Below are positions 1 through 7,853 of a stretch of DNA of 13,248 bases, in pieces. Under the pieces are notes generated by a model. The model was not told the origin of the DNA. It searched no databases and saw only the letters and a list, made by a program, of their open reading frames with translations. The stretch is taken from assembly GCA_030527085.1 (NCBI GenBank), contig JAUNBN010000016.1, positions 1 through 13,248 on the forward strand. Direction: 5' to 3'. The translations under genes were made by a program, and so were the position numbers. The stretch comes from Oscillospiraceae bacterium. GTDB taxonomy: Bacteria; Bacillota; Clostridia; Oscillospirales; Ruminococcaceae. The stretch's first letter is position 1. Each line of letters begins with the position of its first letter.

Positions 1-401
1 AAGCCCTTTATGAGCCTCACCTTAAGCTGGGGGCCGCTCTTCGCCTTGCTCTCGACCTTTTTGGCGGCGGGCTTTTCAGCCTTGAGCTCCTCGGTCTTCT
101 CGGCGGCGGGGGCCTTTTCCTCAGCGATCTTCTCGGCCTTGGGTGCGGCCTTCTTCGCCGCGGGCTTGGCCTCGCCCTCGGCCTTCTTGGCAGCGGGCTT
201 CTTTGCGGCGGCCTTTTCCTCCGCCGGCTTCTCGGTCTTGGCGGCGGGCTTTTTTGCCGCGGTCTTGCTCTCGCCCTCGGCCTTCTTCGGCGAGGGCTTT
301 TTGGCCGCGGGCTTCTTTTCGGTCTCGGAGGCCGTCTTAGCGGCCTTGGTCTTCTTCTCGGCAGCGGTCTCCTCGACCGGCGCCGTCGTCTTTTCAGCCA
401 T
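1..401 (-). CDS. rpmD: Ribosomal protein L30 with long low-complexity N-terminal extension (partial, 3' end outside window)
   Basis: Seen: an ATG at 399-401 follows AGGAGG (411-416) at 9-nt spacing, and the frame stays open to the window edge (133 codons). Residues 1-124 are almost only Lys, Ala, Glu, Pro, Thr and Ser, with repeated KPAAKK, PAAKKAEGE and AEEKAAA-like blocks. From residue 126 the sequence reads LKVRLIKG, the usual first beta strand of bacterial L30 (compare KLKITLVKS). Known: L30 is a 50S protein, normally about 60 residues, encoded between S5 and L15 in spc operons, so the position after S5 fits. Inferred: the extension is an unstructured basic tail like histone H1 or the tails on some actinobacterial proteins; it may bind rRNA or other nucleic acid. 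The rest of L30 and probably L15 lie beyond the window. The L30 call rests on position plus about eight residues of the fold. Confidence 0.82.
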   Translation of the reverse strand, partial: MAEKTTAPVEETAAEKKTKAAKTASETEKKPAAKKPSPKKAEGESKTAAKKPAAKTEKPAEEKAAAKKPAAKKAEGEAKPAAKKAAPKAEKIAEEKAPAAEKTEELKAEKPAAKKVESKAKSGPQLKVRLIKG

Positions 402-416
402 TAGACTTCTCCTCCT

Positions 417-917
417 TTAGCCCAAAACTTCTTTTACGGTCTTGCCGCGCACGGCGGCTACCTGCTCGGCGTTGCGCAGAGAGCGCAGACCCTGCATGGT
501 GGCTCTTACAACATTGTTGGGGTTGTTGGAGCGCAGGCTCTTCGCGCGCACGTCGGAAATGCCGGCTACTTCCATTATGGCGCGAACCGCGCCTCCCGCG
601 ATTATTCCGGTACCGGTGGCGGCGGGCTTCAAAAGCACCCTGCCCGCTCCGTAAACGCCGATTACCTCGTGGGGTATGGTGGTGCCGAGCGTTGAAATCT
701 TGACCATGTTCTTCTTGGCGTCCTCAAGGCCCTTGCGGATGGCCTCGGGAACTTCGCCGGCCTTGCCAAGGCCGCAGCCCACGCTGCCCTCGCCGTCGCC
801 TACGACGACTATGGCGGAGAACTTGAAGATTCGGCCGCCCTTAACGGTCTTGGCGACTCTGTTTATCGCGACGACCTTTTCCTTGAGGTCGAGCGTTGAA
901 GCGTCTCTTTTTTCCAA
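417..917 (-). CDS. rpsE: 30S ribosomal protein S5
   Basis: S5 helps form the mRNA entry and decoding-fidelity region of the 30S subunit. The 166-aa product has the family length. The N-terminal dsRBD-like domain (residues ~10-75) contains VAKTVKGGRIFKFSA and the glycine-rich GDGEGSVGCGLGKA stretch; the C-terminal domain includes the GTGIIAGGAVRA and SNNPNNVVRAT blocks typical of S5. The start is TTG (915-917), supported by GGGGAGG upstream at about 8 nt; the first in-frame ATG is far inside the conserved domain, so TTG is almost certainly used. It lies 15 nt after the L18 stop and 15 nt before the L30 start, in spc operon order. Confidence 0.98.
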   Translation of the reverse strand: MEKRDASTLDLKEKVVAINRVAKTVKGGRIFKFSAIVVVGDGEGSVGCGLGKAGEVPEAIRKGLEDAKKNMVKISTLGTTIPHEVIGVYGAGRVLLKPAATGTGIIAGGAVRAIMEVAGISDVRAKSLRSNNPNNVVRATMQGLRSLRNAEQVAAVRGKTVKEVLG

Positions 918-932
918 ATCCCTGTCCTCCCC

Positions 933-1292
933 TTAAAACTTCAGCCCGGCTTCGCGCGCGCCCTCGGCGAGGGCTTTTACGCGGCCGTGGTAGATGTAGC
1001 CGCCGCGGTCGAACACCGCCTCGGTGATGCCGAGGCTCGCGGCCTTTTTGGCGATGGACTCGCCGACCTTCTTGGCCGCCTCGGCGTTGCCGCCGGCTCC
1101 CTCGAAATCCTTATCGAGAGTGGAGGCCGAGCAGAGGGTGCTGCCGGTGAGGTCGTCGATGAGCTGGGCGTAGATATGCTTAGAGGAGCGGAAAACGTTA
1201 AGGCGCGGACGCTCTTTGGTGCCGCTGATCTTACCGCGCACTCGCCTGTGGCGCATCTGGCGCTGCTTGTTGCTGTCGCGTTTAGATACCAT
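933..1292 (-). CDS. rplR: 50S ribosomal protein L18
   Basis: L18 binds 5S rRNA together with L5 and anchors it in the central protuberance. The 119-aa product has a basic N-terminus (KRDSNKQRQMRHRRVR), the RPRLNVFRSSKHIYAQLIDD core and the C-terminal FDRGGYIYHGRVKALAEGAREAGLKF signature, which is nearly diagnostic. The ATG (1290-1292) follows GAAGGATT with an additional AAGGAG further upstream. It sits between L6 (21 nt upstream) and S5 (15 nt downstream), as in other spc operons. Nothing appears truncated or divergent. Confidence 0.98.
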   Translation of the reverse strand: MVSKRDSNKQRQMRHRRVRGKISGTKERPRLNVFRSSKHIYAQLIDDLTGSTLCSASTLDKDFEGAGGNAEAAKKVGESIAKKAASLGITEAVFDRGGYIYHGRVKALAEGAREAGLKF

Positions 1293-1313
1293 AATCCTTC
1301 GCTGCTCCTTTCA

Positions 1314-1862
1314 CTATTCTTTGGCGCCCTTGCCGGCCTTGCCCTCTTTGTGGGCGACGAACTCTCCGGCGTAGCGTATGCCCTTGCCCTTATAGGGCTC
1401 CGGCGGACGTTTTGCTCTTATATCGGCCGCGAACTGGCCTACCTTCTGCTTGTCAATTCCCAGAACCGTTATCTTGTTCGGGGCGGGGACCTCGGTGCTG
1501 ACGTCCTCGGTATCAGCGACTATAACCTGATGGGAATAGCCGAGGTTGAGGACGAGCTCCTTGCCCTGCTTGGCGGCGCGGTAGCCCACGCCCTGTATCT
1601 CCAGCTCCTTGGTGAAGCCCTGGGTGACTCCGGTTACCATATTGCCGATAAGGGTTCGCGTCAGTCCGTGAAGCGAGCGGTATTCCTTATCGTCGCCTGG
1701 GCGGCTCACGGTGAGCTCGCCGTTTTCGAGCGTGAGCTTCATGGCGGGCGAGAAGCTCTGCGAGAGGGTTCCCTTGGGGCCCTTTACCGTAACGGTATTG
1801 CCCTCTATCTTGAGTTCGACTCCCTCGGGGACAGCTATCGCTTTTCTACCGATTCTCGACAT
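1314..1862 (-). CDS. rplF: 50S ribosomal protein L6
   Basis: L6 lies near the sarcin-ricin loop and the L7/L12 stalk base of the 50S subunit. The 182-aa product begins MSRIGRKAIAVPEGV and carries the duplicated L6 fold: first half about residues 1-80, second half from about 83, with VGYRAAKQGKELVLNLGYSH. The C-terminal RAKRPPEPYKGKGIRYAGE motif is the classic L6 signature that contacts 23S rRNA. The start ATG is preceded by GGGGGAT. It is 22 nt downstream of S8 and 21 nt upstream of L18. Confidence 0.98.
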   Translation of the reverse strand: MSRIGRKAIAVPEGVELKIEGNTVTVKGPKGTLSQSFSPAMKLTLENGELTVSRPGDDKEYRSLHGLTRTLIGNMVTGVTQGFTKELEIQGVGYRAAKQGKELVLNLGYSHQVIVADTEDVSTEVPAPNKITVLGIDKQKVGQFAADIRAKRPPEPYKGKGIRYAGEFVAHKEGKAGKGAKE

Positions 1863-1884
1863 TCTGCTTTATCCCCCTCTCTCT

Positions 1885-2283
1885 CTACCAGACAAAAGCG
1901 AGCACTTCGCCGCCGACGTTCTCGGCGCGGGCCTGCTTATCCGTCATGACGCCCTTGGGCGTCGATACTATCGCTATACCAAGGCCGCGCAGGACCTTGG
2001 GCATCTTCTCGCAGCTCGTGTAGATGCGAAGCCCGGGCTTGCTTACCCTGCGCAGACCCGTTATGGCGGGCTTTTTGTCGCTGCCGTACTTAAGCGTCAG
2101 CTTTATGACGCCCTGTTTGTTGTCCTCCGTAACCTGCATTCCCTTAACATAGCCCTCGTCCACGAGGATCTTGGCTATGGCCTTCTTCATGCTGGAGGCG
2201 GGGATGTCGACGGTTTCGTGCTTCGCCGTGCTGGCGTTGCGGACGCGAGTCAACAAATCAGCTATCGGATCGGTGATATGCAT
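1885..2283 (-). CDS. rpsH: 30S ribosomal protein S8
   Basis: S8 binds the central domain of 16S rRNA early in 30S assembly and in E. coli is also the translational repressor of the spc operon. The 132-aa product starts MHITDPIADLLTRVRNA and ends with STPKGVMTDKQARAENVGGEVLAFVW, both family hallmarks; the STPKGVMT loop is the main rRNA-binding element. The start is fixed by a strong AAGGAGG 7 nt upstream of the ATG at 2281-2283. Whether S8 represses this operon, as in E. coli, cannot be judged from the sequence. Confidence 0.98.
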   Translation of the reverse strand: MHITDPIADLLTRVRNASTAKHETVDIPASSMKKAIAKILVDEGYVKGMQVTEDNKQGVIKLTLKYGSDKKPAITGLRRVSKPGLRIYTSCEKMPKVLRGLGIAIVSTPKGVMTDKQARAENVGGEVLAFVW

Positions 2284-2299
2284 TCTGTTAACCTCCTTA

Positions 2300-2485
2300 T
2301 TACCAGCTGGCTTTTCTTACGCCGGGTATCTGGCCCTTGTAGGCCAGCTCCCTGAAGCAGATGCGGCAGACGCCGTACTTGCGCAGATAGGCGTGCGGGC
2401 GGCCGCAGATCTTGCAGCGGTTGTACTGGCGCGTGGAAAACTTCGCGGGCGCCTGCTGCTTGTTTTTCATTGATGTTTTAGCCAT
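2300..2485 (-). CDS. rpsZ: 30S ribosomal protein S14, zinc-binding type
   Basis: S14 is a late-assembling 30S head protein. At 61 residues this is the short zinc-containing form: Cys24, Cys27, Cys40 and Cys43 form the CxxC...CxxC zinc knuckle, followed by the conserved CFRELAYKGQIPGVRKASW tail. Known: many Gram-positive bacteria have this C+ form in the spc operon, and some carry a second zinc-free copy elsewhere that is induced under zinc starvation; none is visible here. The N-terminal stretch before the knuckle (AKTSMKNKQQAPAKF) matches the family. The start ATG follows a G-rich Shine-Dalgarno (GGGGGGGAGAG). It sits between L5 and S8. Confidence 0.97.
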   Translation of the reverse strand: MAKTSMKNKQQAPAKFSTRQYNRCKICGRPHAYLRKYGVCRICFRELAYKGQIPGVRKASW

Positions 2486-2499
2486 AATCTCTCCCCCCC

Positions 2500-3042
2500 T
2501 TATTCCGCGAACGGAGAGCCGAGAGCTTTTAAGAGCTCCTTGGCCTCTTCGTCCGTCTTGGCGGTGGTGACGAAGGAGACGTCCATACCGCGCACCGCGT
2601 CTATCTTGTCGTACTCTATCTCGGGAAAGATTATCTGCTCCTTAAGGCCCAGCGAGTAGTTGCCGCGGCCGTCGAAGCTGTCGGCGCTTATCCCGCGGAA
2701 ATCGCGCACGCGGGGCAGGGCGACGTTGAAGAGCCTGTCTACGAACTCGTACATTCTGTCGCCGCGCAGCGTGACCTTTACGCCTACGGGCATACCCTCG
2801 CGCAGCTTGAAGTTCGCTACGGACTTCTTCGCCTTGCAGACTATGGGCTGCTGGCCGGTTATCTTGCTAAGGTCGCTCACCACGGCCTCGATGACCTTGG
2901 GATTGTCGCGGCCCTCGCCGCAGCCGACGTTGATAACTACCTTGTCGAGCTTGGGTATCTGCATCGGGCTCTTGTAGGAGAACTTCTTCATAAGAGCCGG
3001 AGCTACCTCGCTGAGGTACAGTTCCTTGATTCTAGGTGTCAT
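2500..3042 (-). CDS. rplE: 50S ribosomal protein L5
   Basis: L5 binds 5S rRNA and contributes to the bridge with the 30S head. I start it at the ATG 3040-3042 (MTPRIKELYLSEV), which gives 180 aa, the family length, and follows GGGGAGGAG at normal spacing. A longer in-frame opening to 3153 overlaps the L24 gene and encodes Arg-rich sequence unlike L5, so it is rejected. Typical L5 blocks are present: KLDKVVINVGCGEG, ITGQQPIVCKAKKSVANFKLREGMPVGVKVTLRG and RVRDFRGIS. It is 17 nt downstream of L24. Confidence 0.98.
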   Translation of the reverse strand: MTPRIKELYLSEVAPALMKKFSYKSPMQIPKLDKVVINVGCGEGRDNPKVIEAVVSDLSKITGQQPIVCKAKKSVANFKLREGMPVGVKVTLRGDRMYEFVDRLFNVALPRVRDFRGISADSFDGRGNYSLGLKEQIIFPEIEYDKIDAVRGMDVSFVTTAKTDEEAKELLKALGSPFAE

Positions 3043-3059
3043 ATCTTCTCCTCCCCGCC

Positions 3060-3383
3060 TCAGAACGTGCCGTCGCAGCCCTTGTGCCTGCAGACGCGCT
3101 GTTTCTTGCCGTCGCTCGAGAGAGCGTGGCCTACGCGGGTCGGCTTGCCGCACTTGGGGCAGACGGGCATGACCTTGCAGGAGTATAAGGGGGCCTCGGC
3201 CTTTACAAGGCCGCCGGCCTCGCCCTGCCTGCGGGGCTTGACGTGCTTGGTTACGATATTGAGGCCCTCTACTATGACCTTCTTCTCGTCGGGCGAGACC
3301 TGCAGGACCTTTCCGGTCTTGCCGCGGTCGCGGCCCGTTACTATCATTACGGTGTCGCCCGTTCTTACATGGAGTTTATTCAT
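3060..3383 (-). CDS. rplX: 50S ribosomal protein L24, with C-terminal Cys cluster
   Basis: L24 is an assembly-initiating 50S protein near the exit tunnel. The start is placed at the ATG 3381-3383: AGGAGGG lies about 7 nt upstream, whereas the TTG two codons earlier would be almost on top of the Shine-Dalgarno. The product is 107 aa. The N-terminal KOW domain (residues ~5-35, TGDTVMIVTGRDRGKTGKV) is clear. The C-terminal part has CPKCGKPTRVGH (Cys75, Cys78) and a second pair Cys98 and Cys103, which could bind zinc as in many clostridial L24 proteins. The second pair is spaced CX4C rather than the commoner CX2C. Confidence 0.97.
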   Translation of the reverse strand: MNKLHVRTGDTVMIVTGRDRGKTGKVLQVSPDEKKVIVEGLNIVTKHVKPRRQGEAGGLVKAEAPLYSCKVMPVCPKCGKPTRVGHALSSDGKKQRVCRHKGCDGTF

Positions 3384-3396
3384 CTTCAAGCCCTCC

Positions 3397-3765
3397 TTAT
3401 AAGACTTCGGGAGCGAGGGAGATTATCTTCATATAATCCTTCTCGCGCAGCTCGCGGGCCACCGGTCCGAAGATGCGGGTGCCGCTCGGGTTCTTGTCGT
3501 CCTTGATTATAACGGCGGCGTTCTCATCGAAGCGGATATAGCTTCCGTCCTCGCGGCGCAGTCCCTTTTTGGAGCGGACGATAACGGCCTTTACGACGTC
3601 GCCCTTTTTAACGGAGCCGCCGGGCGCGGCCTTCTTGACCGACGCCACTATTACATCGCCAATGTTGGCGTACCTCCTGCGGGAGCCTCCCAGAACGCGA
3701 ATGCACATTATCTCCTTCGCGCCCGTGTTGTCGGCAACCTTGAGGTAAGTCTGCATTTGTACCAC
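3397..3765 (-). CDS. rplN: 50S ribosomal protein L14
   Basis: L14 lies at the 50S interface, contacting 16S helix 44 and serving as the docking site for RsfS. The product is 122 aa, exactly the usual length, if the GTG at 3763-3765 is the start; GGAGG lies about 8 nt upstream of that GTG, while the next ATG (codon 4) would be too far from it. The core TYLKVADNTGAKEIMCIRVLGG, the middle VVKAVIVRSKKGLRREDGSYI and the C-terminal GTRIFGPVARELRE are diagnostic. It sits between S17 and L24, which is standard order. Confidence 0.98.
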   Translation of the reverse strand: MVQMQTYLKVADNTGAKEIMCIRVLGGSRRRYANIGDVIVASVKKAAPGGSVKKGDVVKAVIVRSKKGLRREDGSYIRFDENAAVIIKDDKNPSGTRIFGPVARELREKDYMKIISLAPEVL

Positions 3766-3779
3766 AGTACTTTCCTCCC

Positions 3780-4037
3780 TTATTTAGCCTTCTCGATGAT
3801 TTGCACGAGACGCCATCTCTTGTCCTTGGACAGGGGGCGCGTCTCCATGATCTTTACGCGGTCGCCGACTCCGCATTCGTTCTTTTCGTCGTGCGCTTTG
3901 AACTTAACGGTGCGCTTGACTATCTTCTTGTAGAGAGGGTGGCGCACGCTGTCCTCTATCGCGACGACTATGGTCTTGTCCATCTTGTCGCTCACGACCT
4001 TGCCGATGCGGGTCTTTCTCAAATTGCGCTCAGTCAT
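3780..4037 (-). CDS. rpsQ: 30S ribosomal protein S17
   Basis: S17 is a primary 16S rRNA-binding protein (OB fold) of the 30S body. The 85-aa product has the expected MTERNLRKTRIGKVVSDKMD opening, the KTIVVAIEDSVRHPLYKK block and the late GDRVKIMETRPLSKDKRW signature. Its ATG (4035-4037) directly follows the L29 stop codon with no gap, so translation is probably coupled to L29; a GGGAGG lies inside the end of L29. L14 begins 14 nt further on. Confidence 0.98.
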   Translation of the reverse strand: MTERNLRKTRIGKVVSDKMDKTIVVAIEDSVRHPLYKKIVKRTVKFKAHDEKNECGVGDRVKIMETRPLSKDKRWRLVQIIEKAK

Positions 4038-4253
4038 TTACCCGTCCTCCCTCTCTCCGGCCGCACTCATTTCGAGCGCGCGTATAACTGTTTTAACTCT
4101 CGCGATGTCGCGCTTGACGTCCTTTATGCGTCCCGGGTTCTCAAGCTGGTTTATCGCGTGCTGGAAGCGGAGATTAAAGAGCTCTCCCTTGAGGTCGGCA
4201 AGCTTGGTCTGAAGCTCGCTCTCGCTCATGCTGCGGATTTCAGCGGCCTTCAT
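4038..4253 (-). CDS. rpmC: 50S ribosomal protein L29
   Basis: L29 is a small two-helix protein at the polypeptide exit, next to L23 and part of the docking site for SRP and trigger factor. I start it at the ATG 4251-4253 (MKAAEIRSMSESELQTKL), giving 71 aa. This ATG overlaps the L16 stop in an ATGA arrangement, pointing to translational coupling. An upstream in-frame start would run through L16 and add non-homologous sequence. The LKGELFNLRFQHAINQLENPGRIKDVKRDIARVKT core is the L29 signature. The stop abuts the S17 start. Confidence 0.97.
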   Translation of the reverse strand: MKAAEIRSMSESELQTKLADLKGELFNLRFQHAINQLENPGRIKDVKRDIARVKTVIRALEMSAAGEREDG

Positions 4254-4678
4254 TCCCGCTCGCCCCCTTCCTTCTCTTTTTTGATGAACTTGCACTTGAT
4301 GGGCAGCTTGTGCGAGGCGAGCCTTATGGCCTCCCTCGCCGCGGCCTCGTCCACGCCGCCTATCTCGAACATAACGCGGCCGGGCTTGACGACGGCTACC
4401 CAGTATTCGGGCGCGCCTTTACCGGAGCCCATTCGGGTGTCGGCGGGGCGCTTGGTTACGGGCTTGTCGGGGAAGATCTTTATCCAGACCTGCCCTCCGC
4501 GCTTGATATAGCGCGTCATGGCTATACGGGCGGCCTCTATCTGGTTGGACTTTATCCAGCCCGGCTCCAGAGCCTGAAGCCCGTATTCGCCGTAGCTTAC
4601 GGTGTTGCCGCGGGTGGCCTTGCCCTTCATGCGGCCCCTCTGCACGCGGCGGTACTTAACTCGTTTGGGTAAGAGCAT
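4250..4678 (-). CDS. rplP: 50S ribosomal protein L16
   Basis: L16 is a late-assembly 50S protein near the peptidyl transferase centre that helps position A-site tRNA. The 142-aa product starts MLLPKRVKYRRVQRGRMKG and contains GNTVSYGEYGLQALEPGWI and RGGQVWIKIFPDKPVTKRPADTRMG, including the conserved loop region that reaches toward the active site. The C-terminus carries a short charged tail (KKEKEGGERE). Its ATG immediately follows the S3 stop and its stop overlaps the L29 start by 4 nt. Confidence 0.98.
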   Translation of the reverse strand: MLLPKRVKYRRVQRGRMKGKATRGNTVSYGEYGLQALEPGWIKSNQIEAARIAMTRYIKRGGQVWIKIFPDKPVTKRPADTRMGSGKGAPEYWVAVVKPGRVMFEIGGVDEAAAREAIRLASHKLPIKCKFIKKEKEGGERE

Positions 4679-5344
4679 TTATCTGCCGCCTCCTTCCCGT
4701 GAGGTCTTCTTAACGGCGCTGAGCACCTCGCCTTTGTATATCCAGGTCTTGACGCCTATCTTGCCGTAGGTGGTGTTGGCCTCCGCGAAGCCGTAGTCGA
4801 TATCCGCGCGCAGAGTCTGCAGGGGTATCGTGCCCTCGTGGTAGCTCTCGGAGCGGGCGATGTCCGCGCCGTTCAGGCGGCCGCCCACGGTTATCTTTAT
4901 GCCCTTCGCGCCCATGCGCATGGAGCGCTGAATGCTCTGCTTCATCGCGCGGCGGAAGGAGGTGCGGCGCTCTATCTGGGCCGCTACGTTCTCCGCCACG
5001 AGCTGGGCGTCGGTGTCCGGGCTCTTTATGGCCTCTATGGCCACCTTGACGTTCTTGCCGCACATCTTGCTGAGCTCGGCCTCGAGCTTGGCGGTCTCCT
5101 CGCCCCCGCGGCCTATTACCATTCCGGGCTTCGCGCAGTAGATAGTGACCCTCACGGTGTCCGTAAGGCGCTCTATCGTTATGCGGGGCACTCCGGCGGA
5201 ATAGAGACGGGCTTTGAGGAACTTGCGTATCTTGTAGTCCTCAACAAGCAGGTCGCCGAACTCGCTCTTGGAGGCGAACCAGTTGGAATCCCACTTCTTT
5301 ATAACGCCGACGCGCAGGCCGTGCGGATTAACTTTTTGTCCCAT
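4679..5344 (-). CDS. rpsC: 30S ribosomal protein S3
   Basis: S3 lines the mRNA entry channel with S4 and S5 and contributes to mRNA unwinding. The 221-aa product begins MGQKVNPHGLRVGVIKKWDS; the N-terminal domain includes a KH type II fold with the GRGG loop at residues 78-81 (PGMVIGRGGEE). The C-terminal domain contains GIKITVGGRLNGADIARSE and the YGKIGVKTWIYKGE block. The ATG is preceded by GGGGAGGAG. It lies 17 nt after L22 and abuts L16. No anomalies were seen. Confidence 0.98.
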   Translation of the reverse strand: MGQKVNPHGLRVGVIKKWDSNWFASKSEFGDLLVEDYKIRKFLKARLYSAGVPRITIERLTDTVRVTIYCAKPGMVIGRGGEETAKLEAELSKMCGKNVKVAIEAIKSPDTDAQLVAENVAAQIERRTSFRRAMKQSIQRSMRMGAKGIKITVGGRLNGADIARSESYHEGTIPLQTLRADIDYGFAEANTTYGKIGVKTWIYKGEVLSAVKKTSREGGGR

Positions 5345-5361
5345 TGGTTTCTCTCCTCCCC

Positions 5362-5700
5362 TTAAGCTTCGCGTTCTTTGAGAACGACGGTTACATGCGA
5401 GGTGCGCTTGAACACTCTGAAGGCGCGTCCCTGGGCTCTGGCCCTTATGCGCTTCATCGTGGGGCCGGGCGTGACGTAGCAGGTGTCTACGTACAGAGAG
5501 CCCGTGTCCATGCTGAAGTTGTTCTCGGCGTTGGCCGCCGCGCTGTTAACCAGCTTGAGTACCGGCTCGCAGGCCGCCTTCGGCGTGTACCTGAGTATCG
5601 CGCGGGCCTTTTCGAGGCTCTGCCCTCTTATGAGGTCGAGGACTATCTGCACCTTGCGCGGCGCTATTCTGAGATGCCTGAGCTGTGCCTTGGCTTCCAT
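5362..5700 (-). CDS. rplV: 50S ribosomal protein L22
   Basis: L22 binds all domains of 23S rRNA, and its beta-hairpin lines the exit tunnel. The 112-aa product starts MEAKAQLRHLRIAPRKVQ; the IAPRKV and L(I)RG motifs lead into the body, and the tunnel hairpin region CYVTPGPTMKRIRARAQGRAF is well conserved. It starts at the ATG 5698-5700 with GGAGG further upstream (AAGGAGGAAGGGGATAAAA). Positioned between S19 and S3, it completes the usual S10 operon order. Confidence 0.98.
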   Translation of the reverse strand: MEAKAQLRHLRIAPRKVQIVLDLIRGQSLEKARAILRYTPKAACEPVLKLVNSAAANAENNFSMDTGSLYVDTCYVTPGPTMKRIRARAQGRAFRVFKRTSHVTVVLKEREA

Positions 5701-5717
5701 TTTTATCCCCTTCCTCC

Positions 5718-5993
5718 TTACTTGCCGGCGGTCTTGCTTCCGGCGTGGCCGCGGAACAGCCTCGTGGGAGCAAACTCGCCTAATTTATGCCCGACCATGT
5801 CCTCGGTTATATAGACCGGTACATGCTTGCGTCCGTCGTGTACCGCGAAGGTGTGGCCGACGAAGTCGGGGAAGATGGTCGAGGAGCGGCTCCAGGTCTT
5901 GAGGACGCGCTTCTCGCCCGTTTTGTTCATCTCCTGCACCCGCTTAAGCAGCGCGGGCTGCACGAAGGGGCCTTTTTTTGTGCTTCTGCTCAT
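5718..5993 (-). CDS. rpsS: 30S ribosomal protein S19
   Basis: S19 sits in the 30S head and contacts the 50S central protuberance through intersubunit bridges. The 91-aa product has MSRSTKKGPFVQPALLKRV, the TWSRSSTIFPDFVGHTFAVHDGRKHVPVYI core and the MVGHKLGEFAPTR signature, all diagnostic. The ATG follows AAGGAGGAG at about 8 nt. The gene is 14 nt downstream of L2 and 17 nt upstream of L22. Confidence 0.98.
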   Translation of the reverse strand: MSRSTKKGPFVQPALLKRVQEMNKTGEKRVLKTWSRSSTIFPDFVGHTFAVHDGRKHVPVYITEDMVGHKLGEFAPTRLFRGHAGSKTAGK

Positions 5994-6007
5994 AAACGCA
6001 CTCCTCC

Positions 6008-6841
<834 letters not shown>

Positions 6842-6922
6842 ACGATTGTACTCTCTCTCCTTTTAGCTTTTGCGGGAGGTTCGCTGCACTCCCATACTTT
6901 GCGGCGGCCTTAAGCGTCCGCT

Positions 6923-7216
6923 TTAGGTCATCGTCTCGAAGAAGGCTATGCCCTTGCTTTCGGGCTTTAAGGTGACTATCGCCTTCTTCCAGGCGGCGGT
7001 GTAGCCCTGGTAGCGGCCCTGCCTGCGCAGCTTGCCGCGCACGCTTATGGTGTGGACCTTGGCTACCTTCACGTCGAAGAGCTCCTCGACGGCCTTGGCT
7101 ATCTCTATCTTTCCGGCGTCCTTAGCGACCTTGAAGGTGTACTTCTTATCGGCTGTGGCCGCCATGCTCTTCTCGGTTATGACCGGAGCGAGGACGATAT
7201 CCTGTGCGGTTTTCAT
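6923..7216 (-). CDS. rplW: 50S ribosomal protein L23
   Basis: L23 is at the tunnel exit and forms the docking site for trigger factor and SRP. The 97-aa product begins MKTAQDIVLAPVITEKSM; the VITEKS motif, the YTFKVAKDAGKIEIAKAVEELFDVKVAKVHT core and the basic GKLRRQGRYQGYTAAWKKAIV loop are family hallmarks. Its ATG (7214-7216) overlaps the L4 stop as ATGA, so translation is likely coupled to L4. Confidence 0.98.
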   Translation of the reverse strand: MKTAQDIVLAPVITEKSMAATADKKYTFKVAKDAGKIEIAKAVEELFDVKVAKVHTISVRGKLRRQGRYQGYTAAWKKAIVTLKPESKGIAFFETMT

Positions 7217-7839
7217 TGCGCGTATACCTCCTCTATGAGCTTTACGGCGTCAAGCGCTATTATGAACTTGTCGCTGTTGAGAATGTCGTAGACGTTTATC
7301 GTGTTGTAAAGCGCGGTCTTGCAGCCGGGAATGTTGGCGGCGCTCTTTACCACGAACTCGTTCTTGTCGCTCGTTACGATGAGAGGCTTGCGGCTGCCGC
7401 CGAGCTTTTCTATCATCTCGACCATTTTCTTGGTCTTGAACTCGTCGAGCGAGATGCTGTCCACTACCACCAGCTCGCCGGCCTTAACCTTCACGGAAAG
7501 CGCGGAGAGCATCGCGAGCTTCTTGAGCTTCTTGTTGAGGGACTTTCTGTAGTCGCGGGGCTTGGGCCCTAAGGCCACGCCGCCGTGAGTCCACTGCGGG
7601 CTGCGGATGCTGCCCTGGCGGGCGCGTCCGGTGCCCTTCTGGCGGTAGGGCTTGCGGCCGCCGCCTCTAACCTCGGCGCGCGTGCGCGTGCTCTGGGTGC
7701 CCTGCCTCTGGTTGGCGAGGTAGGTAACTACCGCGCTGTGCAGCGCGGTCTCGTTGGGCTCTATTCCGAAGACGGAGTCCGAAAGCTCAACGGCGGATAC
7801 TTCTTTGCCCGTCATATCGTAAACTTTGAGTTTGGCCAT
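7213..7839 (-). CDS. rplD: 50S ribosomal protein L4
   Basis: L4 lines the narrow part of the exit tunnel; in E. coli it also represses its own S10 operon by binding the leader RNA. The 208-aa product has the basic tunnel loop with QRQGTQSTRTRAEVRGGGRKPYRQKGTGRARQG-type sequence (residues ~45-75) and the SPQWTHGGVALGPKPRDY motif that follows it. The start ATG 7837-7839 has GGGAGG about 9 nt upstream. It is 14 nt downstream of L3 and overlaps L23 by 4 nt. Control of the long leader here by L4 is possible but untested. Confidence 0.98.
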   Translation of the reverse strand: MAKLKVYDMTGKEVSAVELSDSVFGIEPNETALHSAVVTYLANQRQGTQSTRTRAEVRGGGRKPYRQKGTGRARQGSIRSPQWTHGGVALGPKPRDYRKSLNKKLKKLAMLSALSVKVKAGELVVVDSISLDEFKTKKMVEMIEKLGGSRKPLIVTSDKNEFVVKSAANIPGCKTALYNTINVYDILNSDKFIIALDAVKLIEEVYAQ

Positions 7840-7853
7840 TGATATATCCTCCC

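Noticed and set aside
10..420. Plus-strand 136-aa frame (Ser/Ala/Phe-rich)
   Set aside because: It is the antisense of the repetitive L30 tail; no ribosome binding site, and its low complexity mirrors the KPAAKK codons.
987..1949. 320-aa plus-strand frame
   Set aside because: Antisense across L18 and L6, both unmistakable; long only because GC-rich DNA has few stops.
2500..3153. N-terminally extended L5 (217 aa)
   Set aside because: The extra 37 residues overlap L24, are Arg-rich and unlike L5; the ATG at 3042 has a good ribosome binding site and gives the family length.
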